Shown: positions 31,161 to 39,907 of the stretch, piece by piece | Layout: every line of letters starts with the position of its first letter | Numbering within the stretch: the first letter of the stretch is position 1 | Assembly: GCF_009915765.1 (NCBI RefSeq) | Contig: NZ_JAABLQ010000001.1 | Coordinates: forward strand, 1,240,001-1,304,000 | Direction: 5' to 3' | Source: Pannonibacter sp. XCT-53 | GTDB lineage: Bacteria > Pseudomonadota > Alphaproteobacteria > Rhizobiales > Stappiaceae | Length of the DNA: 64,000 nucleotides | Translations under genes and position numbers: made by a program | Notes under the pieces: generated by a model | Seen by the model: only the letters and a program-made list of their open reading frames with translations | What the model was told of the DNA's origin: nothing | The model's database searches: none

Positions 31161-32517
31161 CATCCTGATCGTGGACGACGAGACCGACATCCGCGAGATG
31201 ATCGCGGGCATTCTCGACGACGAAGGCTACGGAACGCGGACGGCGTCGGACAGCGACACGGCGCTGGCGGCGATCAAGGAGCGGCGGCCGTCGCTGGTCG
31301 TGCTCGACATCTGGCTGCAGGGCAGCCGGCTCGACGGACTGGCGCTGCTCGACGAGATCAAGGCGCAGGACAAGGACCTGCCGGTGGTGATCATCTCCGG
31401 CCATGGCAATGTCGAGACTGCCGTATCCGCAATCAAGCGCGGCGCCTATGACTACATCGAGAAGCCGTTCAAGGCGGACCGGTTGCTGCTCATCACCGAG
31501 CGTGCCCTGGAGGCCTCCAGCCTGCGGCGCGAGATCCGCGAGCTCAAGCAGCGCAGCGGCGACACGGCCCGGCTGATCGGCGAATCCAATGCCATCAACC
31601 AGTTGCGCCAGACCGTGGAGCGGATCGCCGGCACCAACAGCCGCATCCTGATTTCCGGTCCCTCGGGGGCCGGCAAGGAGCTGGCCGCGCGCATGATCCA
31701 CGAGCTGTCGCCGCGGGCGCGCGGACCCTTCGTGGCGCTCAATGCCGCCACCATCACGCCGGAGCGGATGGAGGAGGAGCTGTTCGGCGTCGAGGACGAG
31801 AAGGGCAACCTGCGCAAGATCGGGGCGCTTGAGGAGGCCCATGGCGGCACGCTCTATCTCGACGAGGTGGCCGACATGCCGCGCGAGACGCAGGGCAAGA
31901 TCCTGCGCGTGCTGGTGGACCAGACCTTCACCCGTGTCGGAGGGGCGACGCGCGTCCAGGTCGACATCCGCATCCTGTCCTCCACGGCGCGCAACCTCGA
32001 GAGCGAGATCGCCAGCGGCACCTTCCGCGAGGATCTCTATCACCGGCTGAGCGTGGTGCCGCTCCGGGTGCCCGGCCTTGCCGAGCGCCGCGAGGACATT
32101 CCCGTGCTGGTGCGCCATTTCATGGAGCAGATCTCGGCCAGCGCCGGCCTGCCGATGCGTCGCATCGGCGACGATGCCATGGCGGTGCTGCAGACCCACG
32201 ACTGGCCCGGCAACATCCGGCAGCTGCGCAACAACGTGGAACGGCTCATGATCCTGACGCGGGGCGATGCGGAAGCGGTGATCACCGCCGACCTTCTGCC
32301 TGCGGAAGTGGGCGCCATGCTGCCGAACCTGCCGTCCAACGGCGGCGGCGACCACCTGATGTCCGTCCCCTTGCGCGAGGCGCGCGAGATCTTCGAGCGG
32401 GACTACCTGCAGGCCCAGATCAAGCGCTTCGGCGGCAACATCTCGCGCACGGCCGAATTCGTTGGAATGGAACGTTCGGCCTTGCATCGCAAGCTGAAGT
32501 CGCTAGGGCTATCGTGA
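31150..32517 (+). CDS. ntrX: Response regulator NtrX
   Basis: NtrC-like regulator paired with NtrY (455 residues). The receiver phospho-acceptor is Asp53 (VLDIWLQGSRLDG), and the AAA+ domain has SGPSGAGKE and GGTLYLDEVADMP. The C-terminal Fis helix-turn-helix reads GNISRTAEFVGMERSALHRK. The sigma-54-contact loop GAFTGA is missing: where NtrC has EKGAFTGA, NtrX has DEKGNLRKIGALEEA. Loss of this loop is known in alphaproteobacterial NtrX, so regulation through sigma-54 is unlikely. Confidence 0.96.
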   Translation: MAYDILIVDDETDIREMIAGILDDEGYGTRTASDSDTALAAIKERRPSLVVLDIWLQGSRLDGLALLDEIKAQDKDLPVVIISGHGNVETAVSAIKRGAYDYIEKPFKADRLLLITERALEASSLRREIRELKQRSGDTARLIGESNAINQLRQTVERIAGTNSRILISGPSGAGKELAARMIHELSPRARGPFVALNAATITPERMEEELFGVEDEKGNLRKIGALEEAHGGTLYLDEVADMPRETQGKILRVLVDQTFTRVGGATRVQVDIRILSSTARNLESEIASGTFREDLYHRLSVVPLRVPGLAERREDIPVLVRHFMEQISASAGLPMRRIGDDAMAVLQTHDWPGNIRQLRNNVERLMILTRGDAEAVITADLLPAEVGAMLPNLPSNGGGDHLMSVPLREAREIFERDYLQAQIKRFGGNISRTAEFVGMERSALHRKLKSLGLS

Positions 32518-32558
32518 GCGCGGTCATGCGTCGTTGAGTCTATCCGGAGTTCGGGCCG

Positions 32559-33935
32559 ATGAAGGTCGTCATTTGCGGGGCAGGGCAGGTCGGCTACGGC
32601 ATTGCCGAGAGATTGGCGGCCGAGCAGAACGACGTGTCGGTCATCGACACCTCTCCGCATCTGGTCAACGCGATCAGTGACCAGCTCGACGTGCGCGGCT
32701 TTGTCGGCAACGGCGCCCAGCCGGACGTGCTGGCCCAGGCCGGCGCCGATCAGGCCGACATGATCATCGCCGTCACGCTCTATGACGAGGTGAACATGGT
32801 CGCCTGCCAGGTGGCCCATTCCCTGTTCAACGTGCCGACCAAGGTCGCGCGCGTGCGCTCGCAGAGCTACCTGCAGGGGCGCTGGCGCAACCTGTTCTCG
32901 CGCGAGCATCTGCCGATCGACGTCATCATCTCGCCGGAAATCGAGGTGGGCGACATGGTGCTGCGCCGCCTGTCGCTGCCGGGAGCGGCCGAGACGGTGC
33001 GCTTTGCCGACGACCAGGTGGTGATGGTCGGCATCGTCTGCGAGGAAGACTGCCCCGTGGTGGACACGCCGCTGCGGCAGCTGACCGACCTGTTCCCCGA
33101 TCTCGGTGCCGTCGTCGTCGGCGTGTTCCGGAACGGCAAGCTGTTCGTGCCCAAGAGCTCCGACCAGCTGCTCGTGGACGATCTGGCCTATGTGGTGGCC
33201 CGCCGCGACCAGGTGCGCCGCACCCTCGGCATCTTCGGGCACGAGGAGCCCGAGGCCAACCGGGTGGTCATTGCCGGCGGCGGCAACATCGGGCTCTACG
33301 TCGCCAAGGCGCTGGAGCAGCGCCAGTCCAAGACCCGCATCAAGGTGATCGAATCCTCGCGCGAGCGCGCCGTCGGCATTGCCAACGAGCTGAAGCGGTC
33401 CGTCATCCTGCACGGGTCGGCGCTGGACCAGGCGATCCTCGAGGAAGCGGATGTGGCCACGGCCGACACGATGGTCGCGCTGACCAATGACGACGAGGTC
33501 AACATCCTCTCCTGCGTCATGGCCAAGAAGATGGGCTGCCGCCGCAACCTGTCTCTGCTCAACAACCCGAGCTATCCCGCCTTTGCCAGCGTGCTGGGGA
33601 TCGATGCCTACATCAGCCCGCGCACGGTGACGATCTCCCGCATCCTGCAGCATGTCCGCCGCGGCCGCATCCGGGGCGTCCACTCGCTGCAGAACGGGGC
33701 GGCGGAAGTCATCGAGGCGGAGGCGCTGGAGACGTCGCCGCTGGTCGGGCGGCCGCTGCGCGACATCGACCTGCCGGACGGCATTCGCGTCGGGGCGGTG
33801 TTCCGCTCGGGCAAGGTGCTGATGCCGAACGGCGACATGCAGATCCAGGCCCGCGACCGCATCGTCATCTTCGCGATGGCCAATCGCGTGCGCCAGGTGG
33901 AGCAGATGTTCCGCGTCAGTCTCGAATTCTTCTGA
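32559..33935 (+). CDS. trkA: Trk potassium uptake system regulatory protein TrkA
   Basis: Peripheral NAD-binding subunit of Trk K+ transporters (458 residues). It has two tandem RCK units: the first Rossmann motif is GAGQVGYGIAERL (about 6-18), the second GGGNIGLYVAKAL near 240, each followed by a TrkA-C domain. The end reads IVIFAMANRVRQVEQMFRVS. Placement after ntrYX is conserved in rhizobia. The transporter gene (trkH) is not nearby. Confidence 0.96.
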   Translation: MKVVICGAGQVGYGIAERLAAEQNDVSVIDTSPHLVNAISDQLDVRGFVGNGAQPDVLAQAGADQADMIIAVTLYDEVNMVACQVAHSLFNVPTKVARVRSQSYLQGRWRNLFSREHLPIDVIISPEIEVGDMVLRRLSLPGAAETVRFADDQVVMVGIVCEEDCPVVDTPLRQLTDLFPDLGAVVVGVFRNGKLFVPKSSDQLLVDDLAYVVARRDQVRRTLGIFGHEEPEANRVVIAGGGNIGLYVAKALEQRQSKTRIKVIESSRERAVGIANELKRSVILHGSALDQAILEEADVATADTMVALTNDDEVNILSCVMAKKMGCRRNLSLLNNPSYPAFASVLGIDAYISPRTVTISRILQHVRRGRIRGVHSLQNGAAEVIEAEALETSPLVGRPLRDIDLPDGIRVGAVFRSGKVLMPNGDMQIQARDRIVIFAMANRVRQVEQMFRVSLEFF

Positions 33936-33976
33936 GCCGCAAGGCCTGTGTCTGTTTGTTTTGGGGGACGGAACCC

Positions 33977-34843
33977 ATGAGCCGCATTGCTTATGTGAAT
34001 GGCGAATACGTCGAGCATGCCAAGGCCGGCGTGCATATCGAGGACCGGGGCTACCAGTTCGCGGATGGCGTCTACGAGGTCTGCGAGGTCTGGCAGGGCA
34101 AGCTCGTGGATGGTCCGCGCCACCTCGACCGGCTCGAGCGGTCCTTGCGTGAACTGCGGATCGACATGCCCATGTCGCGGGCGGCCCTGACCTTCGTGAT
34201 GAAGGAAGTCATTCGCCGTAATCTGGTGCGCCATGGTCTCGTCTACATGCAGGTGACGCGCGGCGTGGCGCGGCGCGACCACTTCTTCCCGCTGCAGCCG
34301 GTGGCGCCCTCGCTGGTGATCACCTCCAAGTCGACCAACCCGCGGGCGGGCGACAAGCAGGCCGAAACGGGCATCGCCGTCGTCAGCCATCCGGAAAACC
34401 GCTGGCCGCGCGTCGACATCAAGACGGTGGGCCTGCTGCCGAACGTGCTGGCCAAGCAGCACGCCCGCGACCAGGGCGCCAAGGAAGCCTGGTACGTGGA
34501 CGCCAACGGCTATGTTACGGAGGGCGGCTCGACCAACGCCTGGATCGTGACGAAGGACGGCGTGCTGGTGACCCGGCCGGCCGAGAGCGGCATCCTCAAG
34601 GGCATCACCCGCGCGGTGGTGCTGGATCTGGTCGCCCGCGAGGGAATCCGCTTCGAGGAGCGCGCCTTCTCGCTTGAAGAGGCCTTCGAGGCCCGCGAGG
34701 CCTTCGTGACGGCGGCCTCGACCCTGGTCATGCCGGTGGTGCAGCTGGACGGCCGGCCGATCGGAAATGGTCATCCCGGCACGATCGCGACGCGCCTGCG
34801 CCAGGAGTTCCACACCGCAAGCCATCTGGAAGAAATCCGCTAA
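33977..34843 (+). CDS. dat: D-amino-acid aminotransferase (class IV)
   Basis: PLP fold-type IV transaminase (288 residues) that interconverts D-amino acids and 2-oxo acids; it provides D-glutamate or D-alanine. PLP lysine is Lys149 in VDIKTVGLLPNVLAKQ; the cofactor loop reads YVTEGGSTNAW; the N-terminal signature is EDRGYQFADGVYEV. Start at ATG 33977; an upstream frame extension (from 33956) is not convincing. Branched-chain aminotransferases are related, but the substrate-loop pattern fits D-amino acid enzymes better. It lies between trkA and hfq. Confidence 0.88.
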   Translation: MSRIAYVNGEYVEHAKAGVHIEDRGYQFADGVYEVCEVWQGKLVDGPRHLDRLERSLRELRIDMPMSRAALTFVMKEVIRRNLVRHGLVYMQVTRGVARRDHFFPLQPVAPSLVITSKSTNPRAGDKQAETGIAVVSHPENRWPRVDIKTVGLLPNVLAKQHARDQGAKEAWYVDANGYVTEGGSTNAWIVTKDGVLVTRPAESGILKGITRAVVLDLVAREGIRFEERAFSLEEAFEAREAFVTAASTLVMPVVQLDGRPIGNGHPGTIATRLRQEFHTASHLEEIR

Positions 34844-34856
34844 ACGTGTGAAATTG

Positions 34857-34885
34857 TTGTGTGTCAGCAAGGCTGACTTGCTATA
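34857..34885 (+). promoter_or_regulatory. Candidate promoter of hfq with dyad between -35 and -10
   Basis: TTGTGT (34857-34862), 17 bp, then GCTATA (34880-34885) resembles an alphaproteobacterial housekeeping promoter. The spacer contains a perfect inverted repeat GTCAGC-AAG-GCTGAC (34863-34877). It lies about 130 bp before the hfq start, in the only sizeable gap between dat and hfq, so a separate hfq-hflX promoter is likely. Predicted from sequence only. Confidence 0.45.
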
Positions 34886-35015
34886 GTCTTGGATCGTGGA
34901 ACCGGTTACCACCGGCAGAGGCGGCAGCGTTTGTGTTTAGGGCCTCGCTCCCGTCCACGACAAGACAAGTGTCAGATGCCCGGCCGCATGTGGCAGAAAC
35001 AGGATAAGAAAACTC

Positions 35016-35273
35016 ATGGCTGAGCGTGCGCAGAATCTCCAGGACACCTTCCTCAATCATCTCCGCAAGCAGAAAACTCCTCTCACGATTTTCCTGATCA
35101 ACGGCGTCAAGCTGCAGGGTGTCGTGACCTGGTTCGACAATTTCTGCGTTCTGCTGCGTCGCGACGGGCACTCGCAGCTGGTCTACAAGCATGCGATTTC
35201 CACGATCATGCCGAATGGTCCTGTCCAGCTGTTTGAGCCGGGCGAGGATGGCGGCGACAAAGCAGGCGCCTGA
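35016..35273 (+). CDS. hfq: RNA chaperone Hfq
   Basis: Hexameric Sm-like RNA chaperone for small-RNA regulation (85 residues). Sm1 motif: [20 protein letters not shown] with the FCVLLRR strand; Sm2: [14 protein letters not shown]-terminal [16 protein letters not shown] includes the Gln and Phe typical of the proximal and distal RNA faces. A short Gly/Asp tail is usual for alphaproteobacteria. Ribosome site aggataag precedes the ATG. Its stop codon is followed immediately by the hflX start. Confidence 0.98.
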   Translation: MAERAQNLQDTFLNHLRKQKTPLTIFLINGVKLQGVVTWFDNFCVLLRRDGHSQLVYKHAISTIMPNGPVQLFEPGEDGGDKAGA

Positions 35274-36680
35274 TTGACGCAATCCACAAGATCCGACGGC
35301 CCTGCCGGTGGACGCCGGCGCGGAGAGACCGCGCCGGGTGACCGCGGGCCCGACCTCGACCGCCGCGCGCCTCTTTCTCGCGCCCTCGTCGTCGAACCGA
35401 TTACCCCCGACAAGACCAGCCGAGGAGCCGAAACGGCGCCGGAGGCCTTCCGCAGTCCCGAGGCGCGCCTTGAGGAAGCCGTGGGCCTGTGCGCGGCCAT
35501 CGAGCTGGAGATTGCCGATGCGCTCATCGTCCGGGTGCAGCAGCCGCGTCCGGCGACCCTGATCGGCACCGGCAAGGTCGAGGAGATCGCGGCCCTGGTC
35601 GCGGCGCATGAGGTCGATGTGGTCGTCGTCGACCACGCGCTCTCGCCGATCCAGCAGCGCAATCTCGAAAAGGAACTGAAGACCAAGGTGATCGACCGGA
35701 CCGGTCTGATCCTCGAGATCTTCGGTGCGCGCGCGCGCACCAAGGAAGGCCGTCTGCAGGTCGACCTTGCCCATCTCACCTGGCAGAAGAGCCGGCTGGT
35801 GCGCTCCTGGACCCACCTTGAACGCCAGCGCGGCGGTGTCGGCTTCATGGGCGGCCCCGGTGAAACCCAGATCGAGGCCGACCGCCGCCAGATCCAGGAG
35901 AAGATCCTGCGGCTGGAGCGGGAGCTGGAGCAGGTGCGCCGCACCCGCGACCTGCACCGCAAGAAGCGCAAGAAGATCCCCCAGCCTGTCGTGGCGCTGG
36001 TCGGCTACACCAACGCCGGCAAGTCGACGCTGTTCAACCGGCTGACGGAAGCAGAGGTCTTCGCCAAGGACCTGCTGTTTGCCACCCTCGATCCGACGCT
36101 GCGCCGGATCCGTCTGCCGCATGGCCGCGAGGTCATCCTGTCCGACACGGTGGGCTTCATTTCCGAGCTGCCTACCCATCTGGTCGCCGCCTTCCGTGCG
36201 ACGCTGGAAGAGGTGCTCGAGGCCGACCTCATCCTGCATGTGCGAGACATCAGCCATGCCGACACCGAGGCCCAGGCGGTCGACGTGGGGCGCACGCTGG
36301 AGGAACTCGGCGTCAGCCCGCAGACCGGGGCGCCCATCGTCGAGGTCTGGAACAAGATCGACTGTCTCGATGCGGAGCGGCGCGAGAAGCTTCTGGCCGC
36401 CAACAGCCCCGAGGGGGCCATCGCCCTGTCAGCCCTCACCGGCGACGGTGTCGAGGCCCTGCTGACCCGGATCGAGAATTTCGTTGCCCTCGGCGACGAC
36501 CGGTTCGATCTCGTCCTGCCCGTCACGGACGGCCACCTGCTGGCCGGGCTCTACCAGATCGCCGAAGTGCTGGCCCGCGAGGACACGGACGAGGGCATCG
36601 AGCTGACCGTGCGCGTCTCCGACAAGCAGCGCGGCAACTTCCGCGCCCGATACGGGGCGTTCATCGAAGGGGCGGAGTGA
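35274..36680 (+). CDS. hflX: Ribosome-associated GTPase HflX
   Basis: GTPase that splits stalled 70S ribosomes (468 residues). The start is TTG directly after the hfq TGA. An N-terminal HflX domain has LIGTGKVEEIAALV and ERQRGGVGFMGGPGETQIE. The coiled coil QEKILRLERELEQVRRTRD is followed by the G domain with G1 GYTNAGKST (about 244-252), G3 DTVGFISELP, and G4 NKID. The hfq-hflX pair is conserved across proteobacteria. A weak hairpin (GGCAGG/CCTGCC, 36683-36698) follows the stop. Confidence 0.96.
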   Translation: MTQSTRSDGPAGGRRRGETAPGDRGPDLDRRAPLSRALVVEPITPDKTSRGAETAPEAFRSPEARLEEAVGLCAAIELEIADALIVRVQQPRPATLIGTGKVEEIAALVAAHEVDVVVVDHALSPIQQRNLEKELKTKVIDRTGLILEIFGARARTKEGRLQVDLAHLTWQKSRLVRSWTHLERQRGGVGFMGGPGETQIEADRRQIQEKILRLERELEQVRRTRDLHRKKRKKIPQPVVALVGYTNAGKSTLFNRLTEAEVFAKDLLFATLDPTLRRIRLPHGREVILSDTVGFISELPTHLVAAFRATLEEVLEADLILHVRDISHADTEAQAVDVGRTLEELGVSPQTGAPIVEVWNKIDCLDAERREKLLAANSPEGAIALSALTGDGVEALLTRIENFVALGDDRFDLVLPVTDGHLLAGLYQIAEVLAREDTDEGIELTVRVSDKQRGNFRARYGAFIEGAE

Positions 36681-36730
36681 AGGGCAGGGGCTCCTGCCTG
36701 CGCTTGATGGCAGACCTCTACCGCTCCGAA

Positions 36731-36773
36731 GTCATCCTGGCCAGGCGCAGCGCCGAGCCGGGACGGAGTGTCC
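36731..36773 (-). repeat. REP-like palindromic element, degenerate copy (minus orientation)
   Basis: GTCATCCTGGCCAGGCGCAG followed by CGCCGAGCCGGGACGGAG is a diverged reverse copy of the ~45-bp element seen at 36814, 42329, 49033, 49155 and 49231. It faces the next copy 40 bp away, between hflX and mazG. Confidence 0.6.
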
Positions 36774-36813
36774 AGGCATCGAATTTTCATTGAGTGCGTC
36801 CCTGAGACACCTC

Positions 36814-36857
36814 GGCGCTCCGGTCCCGGCTCGAGCTGACGCTCGTCCGGGATGACG
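36814..36857 (+). repeat. REP-like palindromic element (plus orientation)
   Basis: GGCGCTCCGGTCCCGGCTCG … CGTCCGGGATGACG. The left arm GGTCCCGG and right arm CCGGGATG are partly self-complementary. It forms an inverted pair with 36731-36773 in the 235-bp gap between convergent hflX and mazG. Confidence 0.8.
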
Positions 36858-36915
36858 GCGGCCAGGCTTGCCCGAGGCCAGGGCAGGGGACCTGTCGGCA
36901 GGTGCTCCAGCCTCG

Positions 36916-37755
36916 TCACTTCCCCTTCGCCGCCTGCCACACCGCTTCCATCTCGTCGAGCGTCATGTCCTCCAGCGCAAGGCCGCGGCGCGCGGCTTCG
37001 GCCTCGATGGCGGCAAAGCGGCGGCGGAACTTGGCATTGGTCCGCTTCAGCGCGTCTTCCGGTTCCACGTCCAGATGACGGGCAAGGTTTGCCAGCGCAA
37101 ACAGCACGTCGCCCATCTCGTCCTTGATCGCATCCGCCACGTTGCCGGTCACGGCCGGCGCGGTGTGGTCCTTTAGCTCGGCTTCCAGCTCGTCCAGCTC
37201 CTCGCGGATCTTGGCGATGACAGGCGCAAAACTGTCCCAGTCGAAGCCGACGCGGGCCGCCCGCCGCTGGAGCTTTTCCGCCTCCATCAGGGCCGGGAAG
37301 GCGGAGGGCACCGCATCGAGATAGCCAGGCTCGGTGTCCGCAAGCCCCAGAGCCGCGCGGCGCGCCTTGCGCTCGGCCTTCTCCTCGGCCTTGATCCGGT
37401 CCCACATGCCCTTGGCCATGCCGGAGGTGCGGGCGGTGTCGTCGCCGAAGACATGCGGATGCCGGCGGATCATCTTCTTCGTGATCGCCTCCACCACGTC
37501 GGGGAAGCTGAAGGCGCCCTGTTCCTCCGCCATGCGGGAATGGTAGATCACCTGCAGCAGCAGATCGCCCAGTTCCTCGCGCAGGTCATCGAGGTCGTTG
37601 CGGCTGATCGCCTCGGCAACCTCGTAGGCCTCCTCGACCGTGTAGGGGGCGATGGTGGAAAAGTCCTGCTCGAGGTCCCAGGGACAGCCCGTCACCGGGG
37701 TGCGCAGCGCGGCCATGATCTCGATGAGAACGGAAATGTCGCGGCCGGGCTTCAT
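36916..37755 (-). CDS. mazG: Nucleoside triphosphate pyrophosphohydrolase MazG
   Basis: All-alpha NTP pyrophosphohydrolase (279 residues) that hydrolyses NTPs, thought to remove aberrant nucleotides and influence (p)ppGpp levels. It has tandem MazG domains: the first with CPWDLEQDFSTIAPYTVEEAYEV, the metal-binding DLREELGDLLLQVIYHSR and RRHPHVFGD; the second with EELDELEAELKDH and DEMGDVLFALANLARHLDVE. The start MKPGRDISVL at 37755 was chosen by family match. Convergent with hflX. Confidence 0.96.
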   Translation of the reverse strand: MKPGRDISVLIEIMAALRTPVTGCPWDLEQDFSTIAPYTVEEAYEVAEAISRNDLDDLREELGDLLLQVIYHSRMAEEQGAFSFPDVVEAITKKMIRRHPHVFGDDTARTSGMAKGMWDRIKAEEKAERKARRAALGLADTEPGYLDAVPSAFPALMEAEKLQRRAARVGFDWDSFAPVIAKIREELDELEAELKDHTAPAVTGNVADAIKDEMGDVLFALANLARHLDVEPEDALKRTNAKFRRRFAAIEAEAARRGLALEDMTLDEMEAVWQAAKGK

Positions 37756-37841
37756 GGCAGTCCTCGTGGGGCAGGTCAGACGGAATCACCTAGTCGGGAG
37801 CCTACAGGCTTCCCGGCCAGGTGCCTATGCCTGCCCGCCTC

Positions 37842-38987
37842 TCAGCCGCGCTGCGAGGGATGCCAGAACGTGGCCATGCGCTCGACCAGGGCGACGGTCG
37901 CATAGAACAGCGAGCCGGCCACGGCCGCGACCGCGATCTCGGCCCAGACCATGTCGAGGTTCATGCGCCCGACCTCCGTGGAGATGCGGAAGCCCATGCC
38001 GACGATCGGCGTGCCGAAGAATTCCGCAACGATCGCACCGATCAGGGCAAGCGTGGAGTTGATCTTCAGGGCATTGAAGATGAAGGGCAGGGCCATGGGC
38101 AGGCGCAGCTTGATGAGCGTCTGCCAGTAGGAGGCCGCATAGGTGCGCATCAGGTCCTTCTGCATGGCGTCAGCGGCGGCAAGCCCCGCCACCGTGTTCA
38201 CCAGCATCGGGAAGAAGGTCATGATGATGACGACGGCGGCCTTGGACGGCCAGTCGAAGCCGAACCACATCACCATGATCGGGGCGACGCCGATGATGGG
38301 CAGGGCCGAGACCAGGTTGCCGATGGGCAGCAGACCCCGGCGCAGGAACGGCACCCGGTCGATCAGGATGGCCACGACAAAGGCACTGCCACAGCCGATG
38401 GCGTAGCCGGCCAGCACCGCCTTGAGGAAGGTCTGCTGGAAGTCGGCCCAGAGCGTCGGCACCGAGTTCGCGAGTCGCGCGCCGATGGCGCCGGGGGAGG
38501 GCAGCAGCACCTGCGGGATGCCGGCCCCCACCACGACGAGTTGCCACAGCACCAGCAGCGTTGCACCGAAGATCAGCGGGATCGCCAGATTGACGGCCTT
38601 CTGGCCGGCGGGCGACAGTCCGCGCCAGTTCGCCAGCCGCTCGACGAACAGCCAGGCCGCCAGCCAGGTGGCGACCGTGAGGCACCAGAAACCGGCAGCC
38701 GCTGCTCCGCGGTGGTTGCCGGCGGTCTCGATCAGGAACCAGGCCGAGATGGCGGTCACCGTTCCGATCGCCATGTCCCCCAGCCGGTTGCGGGCAAAGC
38801 CCAGGGTGTAGCGCACGCCCAGGATGGCCAGGATCACCACCACGATGGACAGGCGCGGCAGGTCGAAGGCGTCGAGGTCGGGCGTGAAGGCCGTCCCCGA
38901 CAGGCCGAGAATTGCAAAGAGCAGCACCGCGAGCGCCAGACGGGCTGGCGTGTCGAAGCGCGGACGGCTGGCAGCGACAGAGCTCAT
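37842..38987 (-). CDS. ABC importer permease (NitT/TauT/SsuC type), last gene of cluster
   Basis: Membrane subunit (381 residues) of a binding-protein-dependent importer. An N-terminal hydrophobic extension of about four helices is followed by the BPD-transporter-1 domain. The EAA loop reads AAYWQTLIKLRLPMALPFIF-like at about 285-305 (seen as SYWQTLIKLRLPMALPFIFN). It overlaps the preceding permease by 4 bp. Family members of this type carry nitrate, taurine, pyrimidine precursors or similar; here the pyrimidine-catabolic neighbours suggest a pyrimidine or ureido compound. Confidence 0.88.
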   Translation of the reverse strand: MSSVAASRPRFDTPARLALAVLLFAILGLSGTAFTPDLDAFDLPRLSIVVVILAILGVRYTLGFARNRLGDMAIGTVTAISAWFLIETAGNHRGAAAAGFWCLTVATWLAAWLFVERLANWRGLSPAGQKAVNLAIPLIFGATLLVLWQLVVVGAGIPQVLLPSPGAIGARLANSVPTLWADFQQTFLKAVLAGYAIGCGSAFVVAILIDRVPFLRRGLLPIGNLVSALPIIGVAPIMVMWFGFDWPSKAAVVIIMTFFPMLVNTVAGLAAADAMQKDLMRTYAASYWQTLIKLRLPMALPFIFNALKINSTLALIGAIVAEFFGTPIVGMGFRISTEVGRMNLDMVWAEIAVAAVAGSLFYATVALVERMATFWHPSQRG

Positions 38988-39907
38988 CGGTTCATCCCCA
39001 TTCTTGCAAGCGTGGCGCGCTCGACGACACCGATCAGCGCCACGAGCAGCCCGGCGACGACGGAGGCCACGACCAGCGCCGACCAGATCTGCACCGTCTG
39101 GCCGTAATAGGAGCCGGCAAGCAGCCGCGCGCCAAGACCGGCAACCGCACCCGTCGGCAGCTCGCCGACAATGGCCCCGACCAGGCTTGCGGCGATGCCG
39201 ACCTTCATCGAGGCGAAGAGATAGGGCACCGCATAGGGCAGCCGCAGCTTCCAGAAGGTTTCCGAGCGGCTGGCGCTGTAGGTGCGCATCAGGTCGAGAT
39301 GGATGAGTTCCGGCGAGCGCAGGCCCTTCACCATGCCCACGGTCACGGGGAAGAAGGAGAGGTAGGTCGAGATCATCGCCTTCGGCATCAGGCCGGAGAT
39401 CCCGATCGCGTTGAGCACCACGATGATCATCGGTGCGATGGCGAGGATCGGGATGGTCTGGGAGGAGATCACCCAGGGCATGAGCGACTTGTCCAGCACC
39501 CGGGAGTGCACCACCAGCACGGCGAGCCCGATGCCGAGCAGGGTGCCCATGACGAAGCCGGTCAGCGTCGAGGAGAGCGTGATGCCGGTGTGATAGATCA
39601 GGCTGCGGTTGGAGGTGATCTTCTTGTTGACCGTGGTGTCCCAGATCTCGAGCGCCACCTGATGCGGGGACGGCAGGACGGGCCGGGGCTGGTCGAGCGT
39701 ATCGGCCACCAGCTGCGTGAACGGCACGTCGGCCTGCCCGGCACGGGCGTAGATGTCGCGCTGGAACGGCGCGTTCAGGGCCACGGTCGCCACATACCAG
39801 ATGGCGATGAGCGCCAGCACCACAACCAGCACCGGGCCGACGGTGCCGGACATCAGGCCGGAGACGGGCGAGATAGAGGCGGAGGGGGACGCGGTCTCAG
39901 TCCTCAT
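38984..39907 (-). CDS. ABC importer permease (NitT/TauT/SsuC type)
   Basis: Second membrane subunit (307 residues), a paralog of the next gene. One N-terminal helix (GPVLVVVLALIAIWYVATVA), then a periplasmic stretch and about five helices; the EAA loop is visible as SRSETFWKLRLPYAVPYLF. It begins inside the end of the ATPase gene (11-bp overlap). The two different permeases presumably make a heterodimeric channel. No solute-binding protein is encoded in the window. Confidence 0.88.
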   Translation of the reverse strand: MRTETASPSASISPVSGLMSGTVGPVLVVVLALIAIWYVATVALNAPFQRDIYARAGQADVPFTQLVADTLDQPRPVLPSPHQVALEIWDTTVNKKITSNRSLIYHTGITLSSTLTGFVMGTLLGIGLAVLVVHSRVLDKSLMPWVISSQTIPILAIAPMIIVVLNAIGISGLMPKAMISTYLSFFPVTVGMVKGLRSPELIHLDLMRTYSASRSETFWKLRLPYAVPYLFASMKVGIAASLVGAIVGELPTGAVAGLGARLLAGSYYGQTVQIWSALVVASVVAGLLVALIGVVERATLARMGMNR

